DNA of 30,346 bases from an uncultured Collinsella sp. GTDB taxonomy: Bacteria > Actinomycetota > Coriobacteriia > Coriobacteriales > Coriobacteriaceae. Below are positions 7,190 through 16,322 of this stretch, in pieces. Within the stretch, counting starts at the first letter, position 1; every line of letters starts with the position of its first letter. The stretch covers positions 1-30,346 of the forward strand of contig CAKUFW010000019.1 of NCBI GenBank assembly GCA_934650975.1, in the 5' to 3' direction. The translations under genes and the position numbers were made by a program. The notes under the pieces were generated by a model. That model was given only the letters and a program-made list of their open reading frames with translations. It made no database searches and had not been told where the DNA came from.

Positions 7190-8041
7190 CTATTGATTTA
7201 GAATACGTTGCTTGTAGCTCTCGTATTCTTCGGGAGTAATTGCTCCTGCGTCAAGAAGTGTTTTGAGTTCTTTTAGCATGACAATCGTTTGTTCAATTGG
7301 GACCTGCATGGAATTGTTATGCGGCTGATTTGAAGCAAGTGAAGTGCCTGCGGCAGATAATTCAGACTGCTCGGTTTCGTTTTCGACGCATTTAGATTCA
7401 ATTGGCCGCTGGATAAATAACGCCATAGACAATAGCGTCCAGAGGGAAACATATTGGAGTAACAGGCTTACGTTGTATGTGGGATCAGCTGTTCCGCGGA
7501 CAATGGGGGTCAACTTGAGGCCCCAACAGAATCCCGCAATGAGAACGAGCGTGCTAAAACAGTAAGCCGGGGCTAGCTCAGTTCTGTCGAGAAATTTCGC
7601 GCCGATTAGATATGAGGCAATAGTGAGAAGGTCGAGTGGCAGGAGATAGAATGGCGATGATTGCAGCAAGATAATGATGTCGGATAACGCAATGGAGATA
7701 AGCGCTGCGTAAAGAACCGATTGCTTTCCGGCACGCTTCGTGAAAAGGTATATCCCGATGAGAAAAATGGGTAGCGCCGTCATGACAAAGCGCCAGGCAA
7801 TTTTGATGAAGATCAATAGGGCTGCTATTGGTAAGAGCACAACTTCATAAAGATGCTCGATGTCGCTCATGCCTGAGAGGAGGCTGTTTAAATCGATGGC
7901 GCCAATGAACCCGTTTTCAAATGTCCCGTCATTAAAAAGAAAGATGTAATAGTAGGAGAAGAATAGATAGCAAACGGCCGCGACCGCGGCTGCAGATGCA
8001 AATTTATTGTTCTTGAGTAGGTATTTTACCTGGGCAATCAT
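7190..8041 (-). CDS. Multi-pass membrane protein with C-terminal SHOCT-like domain
   Basis: 283 residues if started at ATG 8041, two bases after the stop of the upstream gene. A start four codons earlier at 8053 overlaps that gene by ten bases and is equally open. There are about six to seven hydrophobic segments from residue 15 to 215, then a polar linker. The last ~30 residues (around LKELKTLLDAGAITPEEYESYKQRIL) match the SHOCT pattern: short helix, G-[AI]-[IL]-[ST]-x-E-E-[FY], helix. SHOCT domains are thought to mediate oligomerisation. The neighbouring TM2 protein carries the same kind of domain at its N terminus, so the two products may assemble through it. AT-richer than flanking genes. 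Confidence 0.8.
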   Translation of the reverse strand: MIAQVKYLLKNNKFASAAAVAAVCYLFFSYYYIFLFNDGTFENGFIGAIDLNSLLSGMSDIEHLYEVVLLPIAALLIFIKIAWRFVMTALPIFLIGIYLFTKRAGKQSVLYAALISIALSDIIILLQSSPFYLLPLDLLTIASYLIGAKFLDRTELAPAYCFSTLVLIAGFCWGLKLTPIVRGTADPTYNVSLLLQYVSLWTLLSMALFIQRPIESKCVENETEQSELSAAGTSLASNQPHNNSMQVPIEQTIVMLKELKTLLDAGAITPEEYESYKQRILNQ

Positions 8042-8043
8042 AA

Positions 8044-8538
8044 TTAAAACCATCCCTTGTGGCCGAGGATGTATTGGACTTCAAAGTCACTATCGGTTTT
8101 TGTGAGGTAGATGATTCCCTCGATGAAGGAAATCAAGTTCATGACCAAAGGACCGATAATCAGCAGTGATCCGAGCAGCGTGCCGAGCAACATTGCTATG
8201 CCCTCATTTTTGTAGCCGAGATAAAACTTGTGGATGCCAAAGGCGCCAAGGCATATTGCAAGTAACCCGGCGACAATCTTGCTTTTTTGGGATCTTGAAT
8301 CCGCTGGTGGGTTACTGTCTGAAGGGTTGGGAAAAAAGGTGCCCCGCCCATCTTGGACTATGGGCGTCAGATAATTGCTCCCGTCAAAATGACGGTCGAG
8401 GATTCTACGCTTTTGTTCGTCAAATTCTTCCTGGCTAATTGCTCCCATCTCTTGTAGGTCTTTAAGGGATTGAATCTGGTCGAGTACTTCCATTGCATTC
8501 CAATCGGCAGAAGAAAAATGTGAAAGCTTCCCATGCAT
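8044..8538 (-). CDS. SHOCT-TM2 domain membrane protein
   Basis: 164 residues. An N-terminal SHOCT-like segment at about 18-49 (IQSLKDLQEMGAISQEEFDE...) is followed by a polar linker. A TM2 domain starts near residue 85 with the family pattern KSKIVAGLLAICLGAFGIHKFYLGY and a second hydrophobic helix. TM2 proteins are small two-helix membrane proteins of poorly known role. The start at 8538 has a weak ribosome site; an internal ATG at 8493, just before the SHOCT segment, is an alternative. It is first in a minus-strand unit with the genes down to 6601, and it diverges from the XRE regulator with only 35 bases between starts, so that regulator may control it. Confidence 0.85.
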   Translation of the reverse strand: MHGKLSHFSSADWNAMEVLDQIQSLKDLQEMGAISQEEFDEQKRRILDRHFDGSNYLTPIVQDGRGTFFPNPSDSNPPADSRSQKSKIVAGLLAICLGAFGIHKFYLGYKNEGIAMLLGTLLGSLLIIGPLVMNLISFIEGIIYLTKTDSDFEVQYILGHKGWF

Positions 8539-8573
8539 TAAGCTAAGAATATCCTAATTTGGGATAACCAGAT

Positions 8574-8864
8574 ATGGGATATAGCTTTGACGGCATGAAC
8601 GTTGACGCTAACAAGGTGTGCGGTCGTTGCCTCGCTCGCATGAGACAAGAATCTGGCTTGACCCAGGTCGATATCGCGCGCACTCTTGGCGTGCCGCAAT
8701 CGTTTGTGTCGAAGGTAGAAACAGGCGAGCGCTCCCTCAGGCTTTACGAACAATTTGATTATGCGCGCGCATTGGGTATTTCTGCCCTAGCCTTGTCTGA
8801 GCGCCTGCAATCAGAGATGAATATGGCGGGTCTCAAGGGATTTGAAAAAAGAGATGGTAATTAA
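8574..8864 (+). CDS. XRE-family helix-turn-helix regulator
   Basis: 96 residues from ATG 8574, or 89 from ATG 8595. The central HTH_3 motif reads around MRQESGLTQVDIARTLGVPQ then FVSKVETGERSL, the classic Cro/CI-type recognition pattern. No enzymatic or toxin domain is attached. It is divergent from the SHOCT-TM2 gene with a very short shared intergenic stretch, so it probably represses its own promoter and that of the membrane-protein unit. Two GGGATA repeats (8561-8566 and near 8576) in this gap could form part of its site. It is AT-richer than the window average, in keeping with the neighbouring block. Confidence 0.85.
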   Translation: MGYSFDGMNVDANKVCGRCLARMRQESGLTQVDIARTLGVPQSFVSKVETGERSLRLYEQFDYARALGISALALSERLQSEMNMAGLKGFEKRDGN

Positions 8865-8923
8865 ATACCATAGCCGCTCTGTTGCATCTACTTAAGTCGC
8901 ATTTTGCTGGCCGTGGCCCCCGT

Positions 8924-8943
8924 TTGTGCCCGAACGGGCACAA
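8924..8943. promoter_or_regulatory. Perfect inverted repeat upstream of response regulator
   Basis: TTGTGCCCG and CGGGCACAA are separated by AA. The repeat lies about 85 bases before the response regulator start and is flanked by direct repeats CTTAAGTCG and CTTAAGGTCG. It lacks a T-run, so it reads better as an operator than as a terminator of the XRE gene. Confidence 0.45.
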
Positions 8944-9028
8944 TGTGCTTAAGGTCGGCTTAATCGGTCGCGCTTGTTGTGTGTGGCGGGCGAGCCCTCG
9001 GGCATAATGGAGCGCGAGAGGAGCATGC

Positions 9029-9727
9029 ATGAACGAGCGCATTTTGGTGGTTGACGACGAGAAGGCCATCGCCGACCTGGTTGGCATCTACCTTACAAAA
9101 GAAGGCTTTAACGTTGAGGTCGTCTATAGCGGAGCCGATGCGGCCAAGGCAATCTTGGAGCAGGAGTTCGATCTGGCGCTGCTCGATGTCATGCTGCCCG
9201 ATATCGATGGCTTTGAGCTGCTGCGCACGATTCGCACAAACCATACCTACCCCGTGATTATGCTGACGGCGCGCGACGCCCAGCAGGATAAGATCGAGGG
9301 GCTATCGCTCGGCGCAGACGATTACGTGGTCAAGCCGTTTCGCCCGCTGGAGCTCATCGCACGCGTCCATGCCCAACTGCGCCGCTACACCAGTTACGGC
9401 AGCCGTGCGCAGGCGGTCGAATCTCCGATCGTTCAGCTCGACGGTCTGGAGATCAACCGCGATGCTCGCTCCGTGACGGTGGACGGCGCGCCGGTGCGCC
9501 TCACACCCATCGAGTATTCCATCCTGCTGTATCTGGTCGAACATCGAGGCAGCGTGGTGGCCGTTGAGGACCTGTTCCGCGCGGTGTGGAACGAGGACTT
9601 TATGCCCGGCTCCAACAACACGGTGATGGTGCACATTCGTCACCTGCGCGAGAAGATTGGCGACGACGCTCAAAAGCCGCGCTTTATTAAAAACGTCTGG
9701 GGCGTCGGCTACATGTGCGAAGGCTAG
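9029..9727 (+). CDS. OmpR/VanR-type response regulator
   Basis: 232 residues. The receiver domain has acidic pocket residues Asp9/Asp10, phosphoacceptor Asp53 (LALLDVMLPD), then MLTARD and the conserved Lys in VVKPF. A C-terminal winged-helix domain (about 130-232) ends GVGYMCEG as in OmpR/PhoB regulators. The start at ATG 9029 has AGAGGAG upstream. Its natural partner is the VanS-like kinase at 11048, but an ATPase gene lies between them. VanR-like here means sequence style only: no vanHAX ligase genes are present in the window. A -10-like CATAAT sits at 9003-9008. Confidence 0.93.
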   Translation: MNERILVVDDEKAIADLVGIYLTKEGFNVEVVYSGADAAKAILEQEFDLALLDVMLPDIDGFELLRTIRTNHTYPVIMLTARDAQQDKIEGLSLGADDYVVKPFRPLELIARVHAQLRRYTSYGSRAQAVESPIVQLDGLEINRDARSVTVDGAPVRLTPIEYSILLYLVEHRGSVVAVEDLFRAVWNEDFMPGSNNTVMVHIRHLREKIGDDAQKPRFIKNVWGVGYMCEG

Positions 9728-9768
9728 GTCTGGGCAAACGGTAGGGGCTGCCCTTCGCTTGCCGCTTG

Positions 9769-9849
9769 CACTATTTTCACTATTTGCACTAAAAGCACTA
9801 AAGACACTAGAATCACTAAAAGCACTAGAAGCACTATTTTCACTAAAGC
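9769..9849 (+). repeat. Nine 9-bp direct repeats (CACTANNNN) upstream of second ATPase
   Basis: Nine head-to-tail units start with CACTA at exact 9-bp intervals from 9769 to 9849; the last four bases are mostly AAAG, TTTT or GAAG. The array lies between the response regulator stop (9727) and the ATPase start (9876). With period 9 there is no stop codon in the ATPase frame, so an upstream ATG could in principle be read through it as (A/S)L(K/E/F) triplets. The ribosome site after the array argues against this. The CTAAA core and spacing match the array at 3394-3449. Confidence 0.92.
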
Positions 9850-9875
9850 GTGACGTGGTTGATAGGGAGTGGCGA

Positions 9876-11000
9876 ATGGTTAATGGTGGAGCAGTGATCA
9901 ATCCGTTCAAGCCGACAGCCGGCGCCGAACCGCCCGTTCTCGTCGGACGCGAACGCGTCGTTCGGGACTTTTGTGACGGCATTGAAGAGGGCGTGGGAGC
10001 CCCTGCCCGACTCATGCGCATTACGGGACCCCGTGGTTCTGGTAAGACCGTCTTGCTTACCGAGCTTGGAGACGTTGCAAAAACGTACGGATGGACGGTT
10101 ATTGATGTTGTGGCGAGTGGCAATTTAACCGACAAGATAAAGCGTGCATTGCGCGATCGCTTGCCCCGTGCTGACGTTAGTCTACGAGCGAACTTGGGAC
10201 TCATCTCCGCCCAGGCGGATTTTGCCGAGCCTGCCGACCAGCCCGATATTCGTGAGGTACTTACAGAGGCGGCGACGCGGTTGACCGCTAAAGGCAGTGG
10301 ACTGCTGGTGACGGTCGACGAAATCCAGGATGGTTCGGAAGACGAAATTCGCGAACTCGCGGTTGCGGTGCAGCATTTGATTCGCGAGCGTCAAAACATT
10401 GCTTTCGCCTTTGCGGGTATTACAACGGGTGTTATGAATCTTATCAATGGAAGGTCCCTGACCTTCCTGCGCCGTGCCAAGGCGGAGGAGCTGGCCGCGA
10501 TTCCAGTTGCTGAGGTTGCCGACTCGTTCGAGAAAACTTTTTCTCAAAAGGGGATTGATGCAAGCGAGGCTCTCATCAATAAGATGGCTTACGCGACTCA
10601 AGGCTATGCGTATCTGATTCAACTTGTCGGATATGGTGTGTTTGCCGAGGTAAAACGCCATGCGACGGAGTCCCTGACGCTTACGGAGAAAGATTGCGAT
10701 AACGGTATCGCGCGTGCGTACCGGGATTTTGACGACGCTGTACTGCTCCCCGCGCTCGATGAGCTGCCGCAGCGCGCCATAGAATACTTGCTCGCCATGA
10801 CGCAGGACGAGGAAAAATCGGGAACGGGAACAATCGCAAGGCGCATGGGGCTCGACCCCGCGCAGCTCACGTCGACGCGAAGATTGCTGATTGGACGACA
10901 GGTTGTTGAGGCTCCCAGCAGGGGATTGGTTCGTTTTGCAATTCCGCGCCTTCGCGAGTATTTGGTAGATAATCGCGAAGAGCTGCTGTCGCGGTTCTAA
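9876..11000 (+). CDS. Orc1/Cdc6-like AAA+ ATPase with C-terminal winged helix (paralogue 2)
   Basis: 374 residues from ATG 9876 with AGGGAG six bases upstream. Walker A GPRGSGKT at 51-58, Walker B LLVTVDEIQD near 142, and a sensor region AFAFAGITTG. The C-terminal winged helix is around GTGTIARRMGLDPAQLTSTR. It is a clear paralogue of 3467-4549 (INPFKPTAG, RLMRI-G-RG-GKTVLL, DEIQD, QLVGY and the C-terminal domain all align), but diverged over most other positions. It interrupts what would otherwise be an adjacent regulator-kinase pair, with 47 bases to the kinase start, so it may be co-transcribed with it. Insertion as a cargo gene with its repeat array is the simplest explanation. The biochemical role is unknown. 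Confidence 0.87.
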   Translation: MVNGGAVINPFKPTAGAEPPVLVGRERVVRDFCDGIEEGVGAPARLMRITGPRGSGKTVLLTELGDVAKTYGWTVIDVVASGNLTDKIKRALRDRLPRADVSLRANLGLISAQADFAEPADQPDIREVLTEAATRLTAKGSGLLVTVDEIQDGSEDEIRELAVAVQHLIRERQNIAFAFAGITTGVMNLINGRSLTFLRRAKAEELAAIPVAEVADSFEKTFSQKGIDASEALINKMAYATQGYAYLIQLVGYGVFAEVKRHATESLTLTEKDCDNGIARAYRDFDDAVLLPALDELPQRAIEYLLAMTQDEEKSGTGTIARRMGLDPAQLTSTRRLLIGRQVVEAPSRGLVRFAIPRLREYLVDNREELLSRF

Positions 11001-11047
11001 GCAGGTGTTCGCTGGCAGCTAGACGCCTTGTTTGTGAGGATTTTGAC

Positions 11048-12286
11048 ATGACAAAAGACGATAGGCAGGCGTTTGAGGTGCCCGACAGACTCTTCGAATA
11101 TGTGAGGGCAGTCGTCGATAATCGCGCGCTTGCAACAGTGCTGCTCTTTTTGCTGAGCCTGTTGTTGATCGGTATCGACAATATCGTCGGTATCTTGGCG
11201 GTGCTACTCATCGGCTTTTTGCTGATTGACCGTTTTGAAATCGTGCGCCGTTGCGTGGTGATTGGCGGTGCAGCATGGGTCATCACGCTGGCGATTGGGG
11301 CGATGGCGCTTGGCGGCATTGAAGGACCGGTGCTGTTCGATGCCGGCTTTGTGTTCAACATGCTCGGCTTTGTCCTGGCGCTTGCCGTGTGCGTTGTGTT
11401 CTTTTGTGGTCGCGCACTGTACTACCAAGGCTATGAGCAGGGTGAACAGCATGCCGACCGCGTGCTTGCCGAGCGTGTCCAGGAGCGCCTGATCGATCAC
11501 CCCGACGCGTGGGACAACATCGACGGCGATTTTCTAGAAGTCGAGGGCGCGCTCAACAAGGTTCGTGATTGCGAGCGCAAAGTCCAGCGGGCCCTGCGCG
11601 ACGAGTCACATCGCAAGGATGATTTGGTCACCTACTTGGCGCACGACCTACGCACGCCGCTTGCCAGCGTGGTGGGCTACCTCTCCCTGTTGCAGGAGGC
11701 TCCCGATCTGCCAGTTGAGCAGCGTGCGCGCTTTACGGGTGTGGCGCTCGACAAGGCTCACCGGCTCGACGCGCTCATCGAGGAGTTCTTCGACATCACG
11801 CGCTTCGATTTCCACGACATCGTGCTTACCCGCGGCTACGTCGACCTGGGATTGCTGCTGGCGCAGGTGGCCGACGAGTTCTACCCCATCCTCAACGAAC
11901 AGCACAAGGAGGCCCGGGTCGATATCTGCGAGGATCTGACGGTGCTCGTGGACGGCGACAAGATGGCCCGCGTGTTCAACAACATTATGAAAAACGCCAT
12001 CGCCTATAGTTACGAAGGATCGGTTATTACAATTGAAGCCGGGCGCCAAGACAACGGCGGCGTGCGGGTGCGCTTTATCAACCAGGGCGATCCTATTCCC
12101 GAGGCAAAGCTCAAGGTGATCTTTGAGAAGTTCTATCGCTTGGACGCGGCGCGCGCGACCAATCGAGGTGGCGCTGGGCTGGGGCTTGCCATCGCCAAGG
12201 AGATCGTTTCGGCGCACGGTGGCAGTATCGCGTGCGAATCGACGCCCGAGCATACCGTATTTACCATTGAGCTGCCCGCCGCGTAG
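11048..12286 (+). CDS. VanS-type sensor histidine kinase
   Basis: 412 residues. The N-terminal part has about four hydrophobic segments between residues 28 and 130 with almost no extracellular loop, so the signal is probably sensed in or near the membrane. The HisKA motif YLAHDLRTPLASVVGYLSLL carries phosphoacceptor His199. The HATPase domain has its N box around FNNIMKNAIAY, then FEKFYRLD and GGAGLGLAIAKEI. The motif wording is very close to VanS kinases. GAGGA lies seven bases before ATG. The partner is most likely the regulator at 9029-9727, separated by the ATPase gene. The ligand is not evident. Confidence 0.93.
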   Translation: MTKDDRQAFEVPDRLFEYVRAVVDNRALATVLLFLLSLLLIGIDNIVGILAVLLIGFLLIDRFEIVRRCVVIGGAAWVITLAIGAMALGGIEGPVLFDAGFVFNMLGFVLALAVCVVFFCGRALYYQGYEQGEQHADRVLAERVQERLIDHPDAWDNIDGDFLEVEGALNKVRDCERKVQRALRDESHRKDDLVTYLAHDLRTPLASVVGYLSLLQEAPDLPVEQRARFTGVALDKAHRLDALIEEFFDITRFDFHDIVLTRGYVDLGLLLAQVADEFYPILNEQHKEARVDICEDLTVLVDGDKMARVFNNIMKNAIAYSYEGSVITIEAGRQDNGGVRVRFINQGDPIPEAKLKVIFEKFYRLDAARATNRGGAGLGLAIAKEIVSAHGGSIACESTPEHTVFTIELPAA

Positions 12287-12389
12287 CGAAGGCGACCTTA
12301 CAAACACCTGACAATGCGCTCACGTGCGTATGAGCCGCAATTTCTACTATCGATACTGCTGAATTGATATCGATGTGGAGGTATGCGGT

Positions 12390-13265
<876 letters not shown>

Positions 13266-13329
13266 TACCATCTAGTACAGACACCTTTAGGGTTAAGATG
13301 CGGTCATGCCGGCCGCAAAGGGGTTCAAC

Positions 13330-14058
13330 ATGATTTACTACGTCGAGGACGATGACAACATCAGGGATTTGACGGTCTATGCACTGCGCAAGCAGGGAAT
13401 CGAGGCCGAGGGCTTTTCGTGCGATGGCGAGTTTAAGGCCGCCGTGGCGCGACGGGTGCCCGATGCTGTGCTGCTCGACATCATGCTGCCCGATACCGAC
13501 GGCTTGGCGATTATGCGTCGTCTGCGTGCCGATCGCCTGACGGCGACGGTGCCCATTATGATGCTCACTGCCAAGGACACTGAGCTCGACAAGGTCATGG
13601 CGCTCGATGGCGGTGCCGACGATTATCTGACCAAGCCGTTTTCGCTCATGGAGCTCGCCAGCCGCTGCCGTGCGCTGCTACGCCGCGGCGGCATGGTCAA
13701 GCAGGCGAGTGATGTGCTCAGCGTGGGCGATATCGTGCTTTCGCCCAGCCATCGCGAGGTAACTGTTGCCGGCGAGCCGCTCAAGCTCACCCTGCGCGAG
13801 TTCGACCTGCTCGAGTACCTCATGCGCAAACCTGGCGTGGTCTTTACCCGCGAGTCGCTGCTGCAGAGCGTATGGGGCTGGGACTTCGACGGCGGTTCGC
13901 GCACCGTCGACGTACATGTGCAGACGCTCCGCCAAAAGCTCGGCGAGCGTGCGAGCGCCATAGAGACCGTGCGCGGCGTGGGCTATCGTCTGGCCGAGCC
14001 TTCTGCCGGTGACGATGCCGAAGAAGCCGGCAGCGCGGCTACCGTATCGGAGGAGTAA
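13330..14058 (+). CDS. PhoB/OmpR-type response regulator
   Basis: 242 residues from ATG 13330, chosen for AAAGGGG six bases upstream rather than the earlier ATG at 13306. The receiver domain has Asp7-Asp9 and phosphoacceptor Asp50 (LLDIMLPD), MLTAKD and Lys in LTKPF. The C-terminal winged helix (around LTLREFDLLEYLMRKPGVVF and GVGYRL) is typical of PhoB/PhoP regulators. After GVGYRL a short acidic tail runs to the end. The kinase gene follows after three bases, and pstB precedes it by 64 bases. The context suggests a phosphate-starvation regulator, but no convincing pho-box was seen, so the assignment rests on neighbours. Confidence 0.93.
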   Translation: MIYYVEDDDNIRDLTVYALRKQGIEAEGFSCDGEFKAAVARRVPDAVLLDIMLPDTDGLAIMRRLRADRLTATVPIMMLTAKDTELDKVMALDGGADDYLTKPFSLMELASRCRALLRRGGMVKQASDVLSVGDIVLSPSHREVTVAGEPLKLTLREFDLLEYLMRKPGVVFTRESLLQSVWGWDFDGGSRTVDVHVQTLRQKLGERASAIETVRGVGYRLAEPSAGDDAEEAGSAATVSEE

Positions 14059-14061
14059 CCC

Positions 14062-15486
14062 GTGGTCTTCGCCCCCCAGGGAAAACGCACGCTGTCGCAT
14101 CGCGTGTTTGCGACGATTTTTGTCTGTGCTATGGCGGTTATCGTGGCGTTTACGGTGCTGGGCGCGTTCTTTGTGCAAAATACCCTGGCGGATGCCACGA
14201 GTGCCAATCTGGCGCAGGAAACTGAGCTCATTGCTGCCGCCCTCGACGAGCAGCAGGAGCCCATCCCGTTCTTGCGTAGCCTCGATCGCGAGGACTTGCG
14301 CATCACGCTGATTAACAAGGATGGATCGGTTGCCTACGACAACGAGGCGTCACCTTCGATGCTGCCCAATCACGGCGATCGCCCCGAGGTCGCCGAGGCC
14401 TTCGAGAGCGGCTCGGGCTCCGCGGAGCGCGCAAGTTCTACGCTCGATGAGATCATGTTGTATCGCGCCGTGCGTCTTGATAACGGTCAGGTTGTTCGTC
14501 TGGCGCAAGCTCAACCCGGCGTTGCGGCGATTTTGCTGTCGATGGTGGCGCCGATGTTGCTTATCGCGGCAGCAGGTGCTGTGCTCTCGTTTTTCCTGGC
14601 GCGTCGCGAATCCCGTGCCATTATTGCGCCGTTGCAAGAGGTGGATCTGGACCATCCACGCCGCAGCTACGAGCATGCCTATGCCGAGATGGTTCCCATG
14701 CTCGAGCGCATTGAGTCGCAGCGCCAGGAGCTTAAACGCCAGATGGCGGTGCTGGCGGACAACGACCGTATGCGCCGCGAGTTCACGGCAAATATCACCC
14801 ACGAGCTCAAGACCCCGCTCACCGCGATCTCGGGCTATGCTGAGCTCATCGCAAATGGCATGGTCGAGGGCGAGGACGATCTGCGCACCTTTGGCGGCCG
14901 CATCTACCGTGAGGCAGGCCGTTTGGCAGCGCTCGTCAACGACATCCTCACGCTTTCCAACTTGGATGAGGCCGAGCGCGCAACCGAAGGCGAGGCGGTG
15001 CCTATTGGCTCCACGGAGCCCATTGAGCTTTCGCGTGCTGTCTATGCGGTCGAACAGCGTCTTGAGCAGGTCGCCCGCCAGGCAAATGTGGCGATAGGCC
15101 ATGAGACCAAGCCCGTGGTCATCGAAGGCGTATCGCGCCTGATCGATGAGCTCATCTATAACCTGGCGAGCAACGCCATTCGTTACAACCGACCCGGCGG
15201 TACGGTGACGCTGCGGTGTGGAACCAACGACGAAGGGCATCCGTATCTGTCGGTTGCCGATACGGGTATTGGCATTGCGCCCGAGGAGCAGGGTAAGGTG
15301 TTCGAGCGTTTCTATCGTGTGGACAAGAGCCGCTCCAAAGCGCGCGGTGGAACGGGTCTGGGCCTAGCTATCGTCAAGCATGCCGCCCTGTACCATCATG
15401 CGACGCTCGATCTGTCGAGTGAGTTGGGCGTGGGAACCACCATCACGGTGACGTTTCCCGTGCAACAGGACGAGCCGTTTGCGTAA
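14062..15486 (+). CDS. PhoR-like sensor histidine kinase
   Basis: 474 residues, GTG start with GGAGGAG six bases upstream, directly after the regulator stop. Transmembrane segment 1 is at about 16-40, followed by an external sensor domain (about 41-155), then transmembrane segment 2 at about 157-180. HisKA has His247 in TANITHELKTPLTAISGYAELI. HATPase has an N-box NLASNAIRY, then DTGIGI, FERFYRVDKSRS and GGTGLGLAIVKHA. The organisation and the HELKTPLTAI motif match PhoR. It would phosphorylate the PhoB-like protein encoded just upstream. A hairpin at 15511-15539 probably ends the transcript. Confidence 0.94.
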   Translation: MVFAPQGKRTLSHRVFATIFVCAMAVIVAFTVLGAFFVQNTLADATSANLAQETELIAAALDEQQEPIPFLRSLDREDLRITLINKDGSVAYDNEASPSMLPNHGDRPEVAEAFESGSGSAERASSTLDEIMLYRAVRLDNGQVVRLAQAQPGVAAILLSMVAPMLLIAAAGAVLSFFLARRESRAIIAPLQEVDLDHPRRSYEHAYAEMVPMLERIESQRQELKRQMAVLADNDRMRREFTANITHELKTPLTAISGYAELIANGMVEGEDDLRTFGGRIYREAGRLAALVNDILTLSNLDEAERATEGEAVPIGSTEPIELSRAVYAVEQRLEQVARQANVAIGHETKPVVIEGVSRLIDELIYNLASNAIRYNRPGGTVTLRCGTNDEGHPYLSVADTGIGIAPEEQGKVFERFYRVDKSRSKARGGTGLGLAIVKHAALYHHATLDLSSELGVGTTITVTFPVQQDEPFA

Positions 15487-15510
15487 CGACGCGGTAAACG
15501 CGTGAATATG

Positions 15511-15539
15511 ACGCCGCATCGGGGTTGCCGGTGCGGCGT
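15511..15539 (+). terminator. Hairpin terminator after PhoR-like kinase gene
   Basis: ACGCCGCA (15511-15518) pairs with TGCGGCGT (15532-15539), then TAATGTT. The stem is strong but the T-run weak. Confidence 0.55.
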
Positions 15540-15662
15540 TAATGTTGCGCAACAATGGTGTAAGCGCTGTATCTTATGTATAGAGTTCTGACTTGGCAAA
15601 AAGATGCGATATCATACGAGCAGTTTTGTCGATATGAACTAGGGAAATGAAAGGCAAGCTGC

Positions 15663-16319
15663 ATGACCCTTCTCGAACTGTTCCAGCTGCTTAAAAAGCA
15701 CATCAAGCTGGTCATCGCCCTTCCGGTGGTCTGCGCGATCGCCATGGGCGTCGTGTCCTTCACCATGATGGACAACACCTACACCGCCACGACGAGCATG
15801 TACATTCTCGCCAAGACCGACGGTAGCCAGACGAACTACTATAGCGACCTGTCGGCGAGTCAGATGCTCTCCAACGATATCGCCACGCTGCTCGATAGCG
15901 ACAGCGTCAAGAGCGGTGCTGCTAAGGAGCTGGGCCTTTCCAACCTGAACGATTACAAGGTGAGTGTTACGAGCGAGACCACGACTCGTGTCATTTCGCT
16001 GTCCGTGACCGGCGCCAGCCCCGATGGCGCTGCTGCCGTCGCCAACGCCATTGCCAGCTCGGTGTCTACCGTGGCTCAGGACGTCGACGCTGCCCAGGCC
16101 GTCAACGTGATCGATAAGGCAAAGATCCCCAGCCAGCCCAGTGGCCCCAACCGCAAGCTCTACATCGCGGTCGCCGCTCTGGCCGGCCTGTTTGTCGCCG
16201 TCGCTATCGTCGTGCTGCTTGACATGCTCAACACCCGCGTCCGCTCCGTCGACGATGCCGTCGAGCTGCTCGGCGTGCCCGTTATCGGTCGTTTCCCCGT
16301 TGTGAAGGGCGGTAAGTAA
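15663..16319 (+). CDS. Wzz/YveK-type polysaccharide chain-length co-regulator
   Basis: 218 residues with AAAGG upstream. An N-terminal membrane helix at about 18-38 is followed by an external domain of about 125 residues. The second membrane helix at about 162-183 is preceded by the Pro-rich motif IPSQPSGPNRKLY, typical of Wzz proteins. A short cytoplasmic tail ends VPVIGRFPVVKGG. In Gram-positive organisms such proteins activate the separate tyrosine kinase encoded next (here three bases downstream) and set the length of exported polysaccharide. The three-gene order Wzz, kinase, phosphatase is intact, but no glycosyltransferase, flippase or polymerase follows in this window. Confidence 0.92.
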   Translation: MTLLELFQLLKKHIKLVIALPVVCAIAMGVVSFTMMDNTYTATTSMYILAKTDGSQTNYYSDLSASQMLSNDIATLLDSDSVKSGAAKELGLSNLNDYKVSVTSETTTRVISLSVTGASPDGAAAVANAIASSVSTVAQDVDAAQAVNVIDKAKIPSQPSGPNRKLYIAVAALAGLFVAVAIVVLLDMLNTRVRSVDDAVELLGVPVIGRFPVVKGGK

Positions 16320-16322
16320 TTC

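Noticed and set aside
9657..9875. N-terminal extension of the second ATPase through the 9-bp repeats (ALKALK-like residues)
   Set aside because: It would start inside the response regulator gene, and a good ribosome site precedes ATG 9876, which aligns with the start of the paralogue.
5135..12286. Vancomycin resistance cluster
   Set aside because: The two-component pair is VanRS-like, but no vanH, vanA-type ligase or vanX is present, and the carboxypeptidase is an S11 enzyme 2.5 kb away on the other strand.
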